A stretch of DNA of 63,254 bases from a virus. The stretch spans positions 1-63,254 of the IMG/VR virus record IMGVR_UViG_3300021403_000008; one strand, 5' to 3'. Positions 7,481 to 15,902 of this stretch are shown here, one piece after another; position 1 is the stretch's first letter, and each line of letters opens with the position of its first letter. The notes below the pieces were generated by a model. That model was not told the origin of the DNA. It did not search any database and saw only the letters and a list, made by a program, of their open reading frames with translations. The translations under genes were made by a program, and so were the position numbers.

Positions 7481-8767
7481 CTACTTAGTTGCGAGCTTCT
7501 TTTCAACTGCCTTTATCCGGGCCGTGAGCTGCCCTATTGCGGTTAGGTCCGTAGCCGTCGCGTTAGCCGAATTCCCAATCGTCGGCACAACGGATATCTC
7601 CGGAGTCTGAGACGGGTCAGCCGTTAGCGTCACTCCGGTCACGACATCATTGTAGGTAACTCCCGGCCGGACTTCTACCGTCACGATATCGCCAAGATGG
7701 TAATCCCGGCCGAACGTCAGGAATGGGATATCGGTTGCGGTCACATTCATCGTTGGCCCGGCCGCTCCCGTCGCTATCGCCTGCTGGGCTGCGGTCGCGA
7801 GATTATTCGCATCCGTCTCCGAGGAATCGTCAATGAAGTTCTCCGTTAGATTCCACTGCGTCCGGTTAGTCGCCGTCCTCGATACAAAGTTGGTAGAGGT
7901 CCCCTGGACCAATGCGTCGGTTACGGTCGGGTCCGTTAGGGAAAGGCTGATAGCCGTAAGGTTACCTAGGCTCTCGGAGAACCAAGCCTTGCCGGAGAGG
8001 TCCCGTGGGACGTATACGTCAAAGATCATCCGGTGAGTCGATGGAACGCGAACGATAGAGACGCCCATAGCCGTCCCTGACTGAGCGATGAGAGCCCTAA
8101 TCACGTCGAGTAGGTTCAGGTCTACCCCGGAGCCGAACTTGACTGTATAGGACACGTTAGGGCCTCGCGTAAGGTTCGGCCCGATATCGAGCAGGTTATG
8201 CCTTCTGGCCGCGAGCGCTCCGGGTCCTAGGTTCCGGTTCACATAGTATTTGATCGCCGTCTCTAGCGGCTGAGCCGATACCGCATCGGTAGCTGCGGCC
8301 GTCTGCGAGGCCCACGCTACGGTCGGGTTGGGATAGGCAATCCGGTTCGCGACTAGCGCAAGGTAATCGCCTCCGGTCAGCGTAATGAATGGACCGGCGA
8401 ACTGGCCCTGTCCTCCGAACGAGCCCGGTATTGAATCGGAGTACTGAGGCTGTTCGCATTTCCCGCCGAAGGTAAAGAGGCCGCGCCAGTTCACATTGAC
8501 GAGGAAGTCTCCGGCCATCATGATATTCCAGAGCATGTCCGAATAGGGAACGAGGATAGTCCACGAGCCGACCGCATTGTAATAGAGCTGAGCCGATATG
8601 CTTATAAACTGAACGACTCCCTGGCTTACAAGATTGCTATTTAGTATCTCAACGAATATCTCATCGGAGGACCCGGCCGAAGGCGGCACAAAAGGAATTC
8701 CCGGCAGGAGGGTACCATCTCCACGGGTATAGTGCCGGGAGAAAGCGCTAACGGGAAGGACGGCCAT
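7481..8767 (-). CDS. minor tail protein, Tal/siphovirus hub-like (ReqiPepy6 gp37-like type)
   Basis: A 428-residue protein. ATG 8767 overlaps the previous stop as TAATG; a start 15 bases upstream is possible. Beta-rich throughout, with LGDIVTVEVRPGVTYNDVVTGVTL near the end, a pattern seen in tail hub proteins, and a short Lys-rich coiled C-terminus. As the second gene after the tape measure it probably forms the tail-tip hub contacting the fibres. Confidence 0.75.
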   Translation of the reverse strand: MAVLPVSAFSRHYTRGDGTLLPGIPFVPPSAGSSDEIFVEILNSNLVSQGVVQFISISAQLYYNAVGSWTILVPYSDMLWNIMMAGDFLVNVNWRGLFTFGGKCEQPQYSDSIPGSFGGQGQFAGPFITLTGGDYLALVANRIAYPNPTVAWASQTAAATDAVSAQPLETAIKYYVNRNLGPGALAARRHNLLDIGPNLTRGPNVSYTVKFGSGVDLNLLDVIRALIAQSGTAMGVSIVRVPSTHRMIFDVYVPRDLSGKAWFSESLGNLTAISLSLTDPTVTDALVQGTSTNFVSRTATNRTQWNLTENFIDDSSETDANNLATAAQQAIATGAAGPTMNVTATDIPFLTFGRDYHLGDIVTVEVRPGVTYNDVVTGVTLTADPSQTPEISVVPTIGNSANATATDLTAIGQLTARIKAVEKKLATK

Positions 8768-9657
8768 TATGCGCGGCTCCATCTAGCGGTCCAGGACAAT
8801 GTTACGGAAGTCGCGAGCGAGCTTCCGGCCATAGCAATACTCACCTGGTTATCTCCACCCATTAGGCCCCATAGGTCCCGGAGGGAAGAGAGTACAAGCG
8901 AGTCCCATATATTGGTCGCGGTCGTGACGTTATAGGCCATCTGCGTTCCGGGCTTAGTCTGAACCTGGACTACCTGCCCGGCCGGTACCGGCGCGTTGAG
9001 AGACCACTTCCGGCCCGTAGTTAGGTTCTGCATCGTGGGCGTACCGGGTCCGGTGATATTCCATATCGGATAGGCCGGAGCCGTCCCGGTATTCGTGATA
9101 ATGACGGAGCCGGTAACGGACCCGGCCGCGAGCCGTACAGGAAGCAGCGGGAGAATACCGGCCGCGTTGCTTATCGCAAAGGTCATCGAGCGCTGGTTCT
9201 GATCCGACCAGTACGGGTCCGGAGTCTGGAGCGTTAGCGCGTATACTGTATGATGAATTCCAACGTCCGGAGTATTGAGCCCGGAGGTCACATAGACGGC
9301 TATCTGCCGCGAGGTACCGTCCGGCCGCTCAATGACTAGGTATCCGGGAGCCGGAGCCTCTTTCCTCCGCGTCAGGAAAGCCCGCACGACCCTATCCAGG
9401 AGCTTGTAGTAATCGTTCTGGGTCCCGCCAATAGGAGTCCCTACAATGACGCCAAGCGCTATCGTTCCCGGCTGCGGAATGTATACGTCGGTAAAGGCCG
9501 TGCCGTCTAGGAGCGGGAGCGTCTGAATGGATACCGGGAGTCCTTCTATCCCGGCTATCCCGGTACACGCATACCCATTCGCCATCGTAAGGTCCGAAAG
9601 GTTCCAGTATCCTCCGTCCGGGTCCAGGTATCCAATCTGGAGCGGAGTAGTTGTCAT
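8767..9657 (-). CDS. minor tail protein, Dit-like distal tail protein
   Basis: A 296-residue protein directly downstream of the tape measure. The N-terminal half resembles distal tail proteins that cap the tube (YYKLLDRVVRAFL followed by YLVIERPDGTSRQIAVYVTSG). The C-terminal half is a beta-sandwich-like region with IITNTGTAPAYPIWNITGPG, typical of galectin-like Dit extensions. Start and stop overlap the neighbouring genes, consistent with a virion operon. Confidence 0.8.
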   Translation of the reverse strand: MTTTPLQIGYLDPDGGYWNLSDLTMANGYACTGIAGIEGLPVSIQTLPLLDGTAFTDVYIPQPGTIALGVIVGTPIGGTQNDYYKLLDRVVRAFLTRRKEAPAPGYLVIERPDGTSRQIAVYVTSGLNTPDVGIHHTVYALTLQTPDPYWSDQNQRSMTFAISNAAGILPLLPVRLAAGSVTGSVIITNTGTAPAYPIWNITGPGTPTMQNLTTGRKWSLNAPVPAGQVVQVQTKPGTQMAYNVTTATNIWDSLVLSSLRDLWGLMGGDNQVSIAMAGSSLATSVTLSWTARWSRA

Positions 9658-12296
9658 TAGGTCCTCCTACCCTGACGCTGAAGGCTTCCATCCGTAAGCG
9701 ACATGGCCTGGAAGGCCGACCGGACGTGGCCTTCAATGACCTGCCCGGTTAGACCATCGAAGTGGGCGTGATACGCGGTCCCTCCGTCGCCTCCGCGAGG
9801 CCGGCCACCCGTCCATGGGCTTACCGTCTCGCCTCCGCTGAAGCGGATAAGCTCCGGGCCTCGCTCTCCGGTCCAGGCCCATCCCGGCATTGCGTTATTC
9901 GTACCGTACGCATAACCGTGGCCGGAGCCCATTCCCATTCCTCCGGACATAAGGCTAGGACCGTATACGTGCCTGGCATAGTTAATGGCCGCAGCGACGT
10001 TAGCCAATGGGTCATAGATATTGTTCGACGTACCCGGAACGTGATAGGCCGCGAACGTACTTCCAATAGTCTGGAGTAGACCTCGCGATGGATCGCCGCG
10101 CTGAGCGTTAATGTCCGTGAGGTTGATAGCGTTCGGGTTGCCGCCGCTCTCCGTATTCATCTGATAGAGGACCCGCGAGGCGAGACTAAGCGGGAGCCCC
10201 AGCATTCCGAGAGCCTGAGCGACTACTCCGGCCCACCGCGAGACTCCGGAGCCGGTAGAGTGGAATAGCTTCGCAAAGAAGCCTCCGACTGCGCCGCCTA
10301 CCTTTCCGAGAGCGCTTAGAGCCTTGGCCGGGAGGTTGGCTAGCGATATCAGGGACTTACCCGCGAGCGAGGCTAGGGCCTGCGGCCAGCCGCCAAATAT
10401 CTTGCCTATGAAGCTACCGAGGTTTGTAGCTCCGGAAAGCATACCGTGGAGCATGCCGGCGACTACGTTCTGGCCCAGTGGCATCATTATCGTCGCCGGA
10501 GACTTAATCCCGAACCAGTGCTTAACGGCTCCGATAATCGGGTCTACGATGTTGCCCTTTATCCAGGAGCCGATACTTCCAATGGCGCTCTTCATTCCGG
10601 CGAGTAGGCCGCTGATAATATTCGAGCCGGCATTGACTAGCCACGACCTAGCCGACGCAAAGAAGTTAAGGATGCGGGTCTTGAGATTGGTATAGGCGTT
10701 GTATACGTCCTGGGCGCCACGGATAGCGCGGCCGACCGTATTACTCCACAGCGTATTCCAGGCAATAGCCGACCCGGCAATAAGCGAGGTCCACCAGTTA
10801 TTCAGCCACGACCTAGCCCGGTTATACAGCGTCTCTACGTCGTGCCATCCCCTAACTATCCGGCTGATCGTATTGTTCCAGATCATATCCCAGTAATGGG
10901 ACACGTCGTGCCGGATGCCGTCAAAGGAATTCGCGATATCGTGCTGAATACGATTTAGCCAGTTCTGGATTCCCTCGTGAATCCGGATGATAGCGCCAAT
11001 GGTATTGTTGTAGATCGAATCCCAGACGTGGGCTATCTCGTGACGCACTCCGTCGAATACGACGGCGACGTCATGCATCGCCGGCAGGAAATGCTGCTCT
11101 ATGTACGTCGCTATCTCGGTAAGGAACTGGAGAGCCCGGATAGCGAATATAGCAATCTGGAATAGGAAGTTCAGAAAGTCGGCAAAGGCTTTGGGGTTAG
11201 CCGAGATGGCGTGTGCGAGCCCGGAGATAGCGTCCGCGAACGATTTAGCAATGCCTGGTATGTCCGGAGTGAAAGCTTTCAGGATAGCGATAAAGGCGGA
11301 AGCGACGGCTCTCATAGACCCGATAACGGCCGGACTCGTAAAGGCCATGAGGATAGCATCGACAAAGGCCTGGAACGGTCCCGCTATCATTCTCATGATA
11401 GCCGAGAACACCGGGGTAAGCTCGTCAAGGATAATCCCCACCATAGCGAGGATGTGGGATATTACCGGAACGAATGCCTGCCCTATCTTCTCAAGGTCCT
11501 TCTTGGCATTCGTCTGGAAGAGGTCCCACTGCTTAGTGAGCTTCCCGGTCATGATAGCGCCAGCGATGCCGATAGCCGCGAAGGCTCCGCCAAGCGCGAA
11601 CACGATAGCTCCGGCCGCAGCCTGGGCGAGGAACGGGAGCGCGGCTAGCCCGGCTACGATGGCCGCTACGATACCGGCCGGACCCGCGAGCGCAGCTATC
11701 CCTCCGCCAGCCGGAGCGGCCGCAGGAGCCCCACCCGTGGCCGCTGGGGCGATAGCTCCGGCCCCACCGAACAAGCCGCCGATGGCCGCTACGGGTCCTC
11801 CCTTGCCTCCTGCGGAGCCGGAGTCCCTACGGAGCAGCGCTAGCTGAGCCCTGGCTTCTTTCGTATCAAAGGTGATACGGATGTCCTTGGACTTACTCCG
11901 GACTTCCTCCAGCCCGGTATCAATGAGCGCAATTTCCTTCATCGCGTCCTTAGACGAGATGTCAACGCCAATCTCTTTGCCTAGCAGTTCCTCCATTCGC
12001 TTGCGTAGCTCTGCGACCTTCTTATCGGCCTTGGATGAATTCGCGTCTATCTCGGCTTCCGGCAGGGCATCGAGCGCGGCCTTCAGACGCTTCCGGAAAC
12101 TAGACCCAAAAGCGTCAGCCGACTTAGTGCCGCCTTTCCCCATCTCGTCCGTAACCGACTTGGAGATGTTGCGGCCTATTTCCTCGCCCACGGCCGAAGA
12201 GGACGGCACGAGCTGTGCCCGCATTCGCTGGTCCCAGCCGCGAGCGTCGGGGACTACTCCGACCGCAACATTTCCTACGAAAATATCAGTTGCCAT
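9657..12296 (-). CDS. tape measure protein with lysozyme-like (SLT) domain
   Basis: An 879-residue protein that sets tail length and helps DNA pass the envelope. The N-terminal 160 residues are charged and helical. An Ala/Gly-rich hydrophobic block with predicted membrane segments lies at about 165-260. Helical repeats with HDVxxxWDxIxNNTI-type units run through the middle. A soluble lytic transglycosylase-like domain near residues 690-800 shows MNTESGGNPNAIN and SRGLLQTI, with the Glu of TESGG as the catalytic candidate. It follows the frameshifted chaperone genes, as usual. Confidence 0.93.
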   Translation of the reverse strand: MATDIFVGNVAVGVVPDARGWDQRMRAQLVPSSSAVGEEIGRNISKSVTDEMGKGGTKSADAFGSSFRKRLKAALDALPEAEIDANSSKADKKVAELRKRMEELLGKEIGVDISSKDAMKEIALIDTGLEEVRSKSKDIRITFDTKEARAQLALLRRDSGSAGGKGGPVAAIGGLFGGAGAIAPAATGGAPAAAPAGGGIAALAGPAGIVAAIVAGLAALPFLAQAAAGAIVFALGGAFAAIGIAGAIMTGKLTKQWDLFQTNAKKDLEKIGQAFVPVISHILAMVGIILDELTPVFSAIMRMIAGPFQAFVDAILMAFTSPAVIGSMRAVASAFIAILKAFTPDIPGIAKSFADAISGLAHAISANPKAFADFLNFLFQIAIFAIRALQFLTEIATYIEQHFLPAMHDVAVVFDGVRHEIAHVWDSIYNNTIGAIIRIHEGIQNWLNRIQHDIANSFDGIRHDVSHYWDMIWNNTISRIVRGWHDVETLYNRARSWLNNWWTSLIAGSAIAWNTLWSNTVGRAIRGAQDVYNAYTNLKTRILNFFASARSWLVNAGSNIISGLLAGMKSAIGSIGSWIKGNIVDPIIGAVKHWFGIKSPATIMMPLGQNVVAGMLHGMLSGATNLGSFIGKIFGGWPQALASLAGKSLISLANLPAKALSALGKVGGAVGGFFAKLFHSTGSGVSRWAGVVAQALGMLGLPLSLASRVLYQMNTESGGNPNAINLTDINAQRGDPSRGLLQTIGSTFAAYHVPGTSNNIYDPLANVAAAINYARHVYGPSLMSGGMGMGSGHGYAYGTNNAMPGWAWTGERGPELIRFSGGETVSPWTGGRPRGGDGGTAYHAHFDGLTGQVIEGHVRSAFQAMSLTDGSLQRQGRRT

Positions 12297-12787
12297 TAGT
12301 CGGTCCTCCCGGTTATCTCATCCAGCGCATCCTGTGCGTCCTCGTCCCGGACGAGCCTGAGCCGTGGGTCCATCTTCCGCGCATCGGAGAGCGATATCTG
12401 GCGGAGCTTCCGTGTCCGGCCGGTAACTCCCGGCCGCTTAATCGGCTCCGGCCTAGGAATGGCCTGTTCCGTGTGTGCGCTCTGATAGATCCAGATAAGG
12501 TTCCGGACCTCATCAATGAGCGTAGCCGTCAGGCCTTCCATCGCACTCCACCGGGCCTTTACCGGGTCGCCGGAATTCTCCAGTATCCGGTCCTCTGGCA
12601 TACTATTCCGGATAGCCGTATTGAGCGAAGCCTCCACCGGGAGCTGATCTATTAGCACGAGCAGCTTCCGCCACGTTAGGCCGGAGCCTCGACGGAACAA
12701 GTCCGCAAAGGCCAGTCCGTAATAGCGCTGGAGGTCTGCCTCTACCTCTTCCGGGAACGTTTCCGTGAGCCAGACGGCCTTCTGGAT
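12296..12787 (-). CDS. tail assembly chaperone, GT-type extension made by -1 frameshift
   Basis: The 163 codons after the slip, beginning IQKAVWLTETFPEEVEADL, have no good start of their own, and the frame is open upstream to the slippery site. Ribosomes slipping back one base at GGGAAAA would fuse this part to the first 111 residues of the upstream chaperone, as in lambda G/GT. The helical, charged sequence with LTWRKLLVLIDQLP resembles the second chaperone of actinophages. It ends on the tape measure start. Confidence 0.85.
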   Translation of the reverse strand: MQKAVWLTETFPEEVEADLQRYYGLAFADLFRRGSGLTWRKLLVLIDQLPVEASLNTAIRNSMPEDRILENSGDPVKARWSAMEGLTATLIDEVRNLIWIYQSAHTEQAIPRPEPIKRPGVTGRTRKLRQISLSDARKMDPRLRLVRDEDAQDALDEITGRTD

Positions 12788-13119
12788 TTTCCCATCGACA
12801 TTCTCGCCTGCCGGCCGGACTCGTTGAACACGGCCTCAATCTGGTAATTCTTGAGGTCCGCGTCCAGCCATGTCTCGTATTCCTCATCGTCCTCGATGAC
12901 GGAGCGAGCCCACGTCTCCCAGTCGCCGGAAGTCGCGGCGCGCATAGCGGAGGACGGCCAGGCTCCGGCGTGGAGAATGTGAATGACGGTTCCGTCTATC
13001 CGGACGGTAAGCGGGTCACCGACAACTTCCCGCTGGAGGGTATCGGAGATAAGGTCAAGGTCAACGTCAACCTCTTCCAGCTCCGGGTCCTCGTCCGGAC
13101 GGATTGGGTCCACGCTCAT
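12742..13119 (-). CDS. tail assembly chaperone, G-type
   Basis: A 125-residue protein with an acidic N-terminus and the motif SGDWETWARSVIEDDEEYETWLDADLK, then a basic Ser/Arg/Lys tail that is the out-of-frame end. It binds tape measure protein during tail assembly in related phages. A heptamer at 12787-12793 lies 16 codons before its stop, so part of the product is extended into the GT form. Confidence 0.88.
   Translation of the reverse strand: MSVDPIRPDEDPELEEVDVDLDLISDTLQREVVGDPLTVRIDGTVIHILHAGAWPSSAMRAATSGDWETWARSVIEDDEEYETWLDADLKNYQIEAVFNESGRQARMSMGKSRRPSGSRKRSRKR
12787..12793 (-). promoter_or_regulatory. -1 ribosomal slippery sequence GGGAAAA
   Basis: On the minus strand the zero frame reads ATG GGA AAA TCC, so G GGA AAA is a canonical X XXY YYZ heptamer. 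A -1 slip gives AAA ATC CAG AAG and enters the long downstream frame. The position between major tail and tape measure genes is the one conserved in siphoviruses. Confidence 0.85.
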
Positions 13120-13760
13120 ATCGACGTGGCGAAGTAGTCGGCAACGCTCTTGCCGTAATTGATATAGCGCTTACCGACTCCGGCCACCTGGGTGGTCCCG
13201 TCATCGATAATTCCCGGATACATGGTCCAGGTAATGTCGAGGGAGGTCACGTCGGCCTGCTGGACCTGGTCGTTTCCGCGAGCCGTCACCTTGGTGAATG
13301 GCGCGTAAAGGCGCATCGCCTTATCGCCGTCGATGGAGTCCCAGATCACCGAATAGCGGTTGTCGTCTGGCGGGTCCGGGATAACGTACCCCACGGTATT
13401 GCCGGTGGCCGGCTTGAGCGGCGAGGACGCCAGCGGGAAGATCGGCACGTCATCGTAGAGCGAGCGAGCGATGGGGTTGAGACCTTCCAGCAGGGTCGCC
13501 TGAACGGTCTTGGAGCCGCCGGTCAGGATAGACCGGATAGGCGTAAGGACGCCAGCGGCCGGAATGTCCTTGATCGTCTCGTCCAGCTTGAAGATATAGC
13601 CGGACGTGTCGACCCAGCCGGCACAGGCATATCCGTCGATGGTCGTTACGTCCTCGAATGCGACTGGGGCTCCGGTGTTCGGAGGACCGACCCAGACGAT
13701 GACGTCTCCTGCGGCGTATAGGAGTTCATTGTCTTTCTGCGGGACTACGGGAGTTGTCAC
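13116..13760 (-). CDS. major tail protein
   Basis: A 214-residue tail-tube subunit lying between the tail terminator and the chaperones. Features are VWVGPPNTGAPVAFEDVTTIDGY near the N-terminus, a central FTKVTARGNDQVQQADVTSLDITWTMYP segment and short loops. The codon use is GC-rich and host-like compared with its neighbours, as expected for an abundant virion protein. Start ATG 13760 follows AGGAGA. Confidence 0.85.
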   Translation of the reverse strand: MTTPVVPQKDNELLYAAGDVIVWVGPPNTGAPVAFEDVTTIDGYACAGWVDTSGYIFKLDETIKDIPAAGVLTPIRSILTGGSKTVQATLLEGLNPIARSLYDDVPIFPLASSPLKPATGNTVGYVIPDPPDDNRYSVIWDSIDGDKAMRLYAPFTKVTARGNDQVQQADVTSLDITWTMYPGIIDDGTTQVAGVGKRYINYGKSVADYFATSI

Positions 13761-13768
13761 TTTCTCTC

Positions 13769-14167
13769 CTACGGGTGAATCAGGATTTCATAGGTGGCGG
13801 AATAGCGGACTACATCGGTGTTAGCCTCCGGGAGTGGTCTAGGTCCGGCTATGGTATTCGCGTGCTGAATAACTCCATTCGTAACCTTGATACCCATAAG
13901 GGAATGGATATCTGCCTGGATGTCTCGCGCCGCAGCAGAGACGTTACCCATTTCGGACTTCGGTCCATATACGTCAACATCAATGATCGGCCGGTCAACG
14001 TGGATATTCCGGGGTGCCCCGGATATGCGGTGAAGGCGTGCGACGATTCCGGTTAGGTCGCCTGCTGGCATAATCGTCACAAAACGGATATCGGGCTCCA
14101 TCGGGACGAGCGCATAAAGCATCGCACTCTCCGCGTCCGGTAGAACCGGCGCAACCTGAGGTATCAC
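13769..14167 (-). CDS. tail terminator-like / neck protein
   Basis: A 132-residue protein overlapping the previous gene by four bases and preceding the major tail protein. The pattern VARLHRISGAPRNIHVDRPIIDVDVYGP followed by AARDIQADIHSLMG is typical of phage minor tail or terminator proteins that cap the tube. Assigned mainly on order and this pattern. Confidence 0.75.
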   Translation of the reverse strand: MIPQVAPVLPDAESAMLYALVPMEPDIRFVTIMPAGDLTGIVARLHRISGAPRNIHVDRPIIDVDVYGPKSEMGNVSAAARDIQADIHSLMGIKVTNGVIQHANTIAGPRPLPEANTDVVRYSATYEILIHP

Positions 14168-14496
14168 GGCGTCACCTCAAAGGCCGCTCGCGCTAGGACC
14201 CGGTAAGGCTCACGTCCGTAGTGGCCGAATTCAACCCAGAACGCGGACGGGGCATCGTTGTACACGATAGCTTCCGCACGGTCCCTAGTGGCGCCTCCGT
14301 GGTCGCTGGAGCGTATCCGGAAGCTAGCCCGGTAACGTCCCGGTTCCTCGTCTCCCTCAGCCCTAGAGCCGGTCGGAGCGATAGCTTCGGCGCGAGCCCG
14401 GATTCCCTCCGCGCGCCGGACCATCTCCGCCACCATAAAGTCGGCCCGGAGCATCCGGCCAATCCCCGCGTGGTCCGGGGTATACGTCGCCGTCAT
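14164..14496 (-). CDS. HK97 gp10-like neck/tail-completion protein
   Basis: A 110-residue protein with MVRRAEGIRARAEAIAP early and ending in AFWVEFGHYGREPYRVLARAA, the signature ending of HK97-gp10-like proteins (FVEFG, then P, then R). It probably works at the head-tail joint. ATGA overlaps on both sides show it is part of the connector operon. Confidence 0.82.
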   Translation of the reverse strand: MTATYTPDHAGIGRMLRADFMVAEMVRRAEGIRARAEAIAPTGSRAEGDEEPGRYRASFRIRSSDHGGATRDRAEAIVYNDAPSAFWVEFGHYGREPYRVLARAAFEVTP

Positions 14497-14840
14497 ACCG
14501 AGACTCCCGTCACCTTAGTGGCCCGGACTTCTACCGGAGCCGTATTGCCGGAGAATGGAGAAGCCCATACGTTCGGCTTTCCCTGAACCTCGTATTCGGT
14601 CCCGTCCGGAAGCCGGAGCGCATCTATGTACTCAACGTCAGTCCCGTACGGGAAGTAAACAACAATCTCGGAGCTAAGCTGATCGGTGAACTGAGTAGTC
14701 TCACTCGTTCCCGCTGGCTGAACCGAGCACAGCGGGATATCCTCAGTCGTCTCCGAATATGTGTCATTGCCGTACTCGTCCGTTCCGGAGACGGCACGGC
14801 TAACAATCGTGACCGTTACTCCGTACGGGAAAGAAGGCAT
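14493..14840 (-). CDS. head closure-like protein
   Basis: A 115-residue beta-rich protein (VTIVSRAVSGTDEYGNDTYSETTEDIP) of the SPP1 gp16 / HK97 head-closure type, which seals the portal after packaging. It starts in a TAATG overlap with the tiny gene upstream and overlaps the next gene by four bases. Assignment rests on fold-like pattern and position. Confidence 0.75.
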   Translation of the reverse strand: MPSFPYGVTVTIVSRAVSGTDEYGNDTYSETTEDIPLCSVQPAGTSETTQFTDQLSSEIVVYFPYGTDVEYIDALRLPDGTEYEVQGKPNVWASPFSGNTAPVEVRATKVTGVSV

Positions 14841-14950
14841 TACTTCCTCCGGCGAGTCCGTGCAGGCGGTGGCTCAGGTAGCTCAATCTCTACCTGAACC
14901 GGATACCTCTGGCCGCCGATCACGACGGCTCCGGTAACGACAACAGTCAC
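14840..14950 (-). CDS. 36-residue small protein in the connector operon
   Basis: Begins at GTG 14950, overlapping the TGA of the previous gene, and ends in TAATG with the next start. The product contains VVTGAVVIGGQRYPVQVE, close to the segment SGAAVIGGTRYDVST of the preceding protein, followed by a Pro/Arg/Lys tail. It may be a shortened duplicate of that protein's strand. Confidence 0.65.
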   Translation of the reverse strand: MTVVVTGAVVIGGQRYPVQVEIELPEPPPARTRRRK

Positions 14951-15231
14951 GGAATGGTACAGGTGAATACGGCCGGGTCCGACGTTCCGGTGAACGTGAG
15001 CGTGTCCTCGTCCGAAGTCGGGACCTCGAATTGCTCCGAACCGGCCGGAGTACCCGGAAGGGTCATGGTCGTGCTGACGTCGTACCTCGTCCCGCCGATC
15101 ACGGCCGCTCCGCTAACGGTCGCGCCGGACGGAGGAACGGGATCATTCCCGTCAACCGAATAGGTGAACGTTACGATCTGGCCGTGAGCCGGAGCCGTAT
15201 CGTCGGCATTGATAGCACAGCTGATTGGCAT
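14947..15231 (-). CDS. Ig-like or beta-sandwich virion protein
   Basis: A 94-residue protein, Thr/Ser/Gly/Pro-rich and beta-strand dominated (IVTFTYSVDGNDPVPPSGATV). It resembles immunoglobulin-like decoration modules of phage heads or tails. Located between the head-tail adaptor and the head closure gene. Its exact place in the particle is unknown. Confidence 0.6.
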   Translation of the reverse strand: MPISCAINADDTAPAHGQIVTFTYSVDGNDPVPPSGATVSGAAVIGGTRYDVSTTMTLPGTPAGSEQFEVPTSDEDTLTFTGTSDPAVFTCTIP

Positions 15232-15238
15232 TTCGCTC

Positions 15239-15889
15239 CTATAGTTGGACCTTGATGGTTCCGGTAGTCTGACGGTAATCCGCGAGCGTGGTCTTCATCC
15301 CGGCATCGGCTAGCGCGGCCGATAGCCCAGCTCCCGAAGTCCTCCGCATGGAATAGGAATAGGCTCCGATGGACTCGCTCGCTAGAGTCGCGGACTGAGT
15401 TGGAGTCGCTAGCTCCGATATGATTGCGGTACAGAGGACGGCCATAACGTCGGCCGGAGTATCCTGATAGCCATGCGCTCCGGTTACCTGGAATGTCCCG
15501 CCCCACCAGAACGTCTCCTCATACCATTCCTCTGGAAGATTGATAATCCCGGAAGCTCCCGGATTCATGACCGTGATCTCATCGACATCGTCAAAGTGAA
15601 ACCACGTGACCGGGATATCCGGAATGCCAGCGGTACCGCTAAGCGCGAGGACTTCATCAACGGACGCGACCGGGCGCCACGGGAGCTTGATGAGATTCCC
15701 GTCTCCAACTATCTTGATAACGTCCGCATCATACCAGATAAAGTCCTCGCGGCAGTATCGCCGGATAATCGCGGAGCCGTCCGCGAGTAGAGCGGTTGTG
15801 CGCGTCTCTTCGGATGGCGTTAGGCTGCGGCCTAGCCTCGCCTCGATATCCTCCGGAGTGGCGAGGCTAGGCAGCGAGCCAGTCGTCAT
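15239..15889 (-). CDS. head-to-tail adaptor (connector) protein
   Basis: A 216-residue protein. The N-terminal helical part LATPEDIEARLGRSLTPSE followed by ADGSAIIRRYCRE is characteristic of gp6/gp15-type adaptor proteins that dock under the portal. The C-terminal half contains GAHGYQDTPADVMAV, also typical of this family. It directly follows the capsid gene. Confidence 0.85.
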   Translation of the reverse strand: MTTGSLPSLATPEDIEARLGRSLTPSEETRTTALLADGSAIIRRYCREDFIWYDADVIKIVGDGNLIKLPWRPVASVDEVLALSGTAGIPDIPVTWFHFDDVDEITVMNPGASGIINLPEEWYEETFWWGGTFQVTGAHGYQDTPADVMAVLCTAIISELATPTQSATLASESIGAYSYSMRRTSGAGLSAALADAGMKTTLADYRQTTGTIKVQL

Positions 15890-15902
15890 CCTGGTCCACC
15901 TC

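Noticed and set aside
11101-11847. 248-codon rightward open frame opposite the tape measure gene
   Set aside because: Antisense shadow of the Ala/Ile-rich tape measure sequence; no ribosome-binding site and composition mirrors the real gene.
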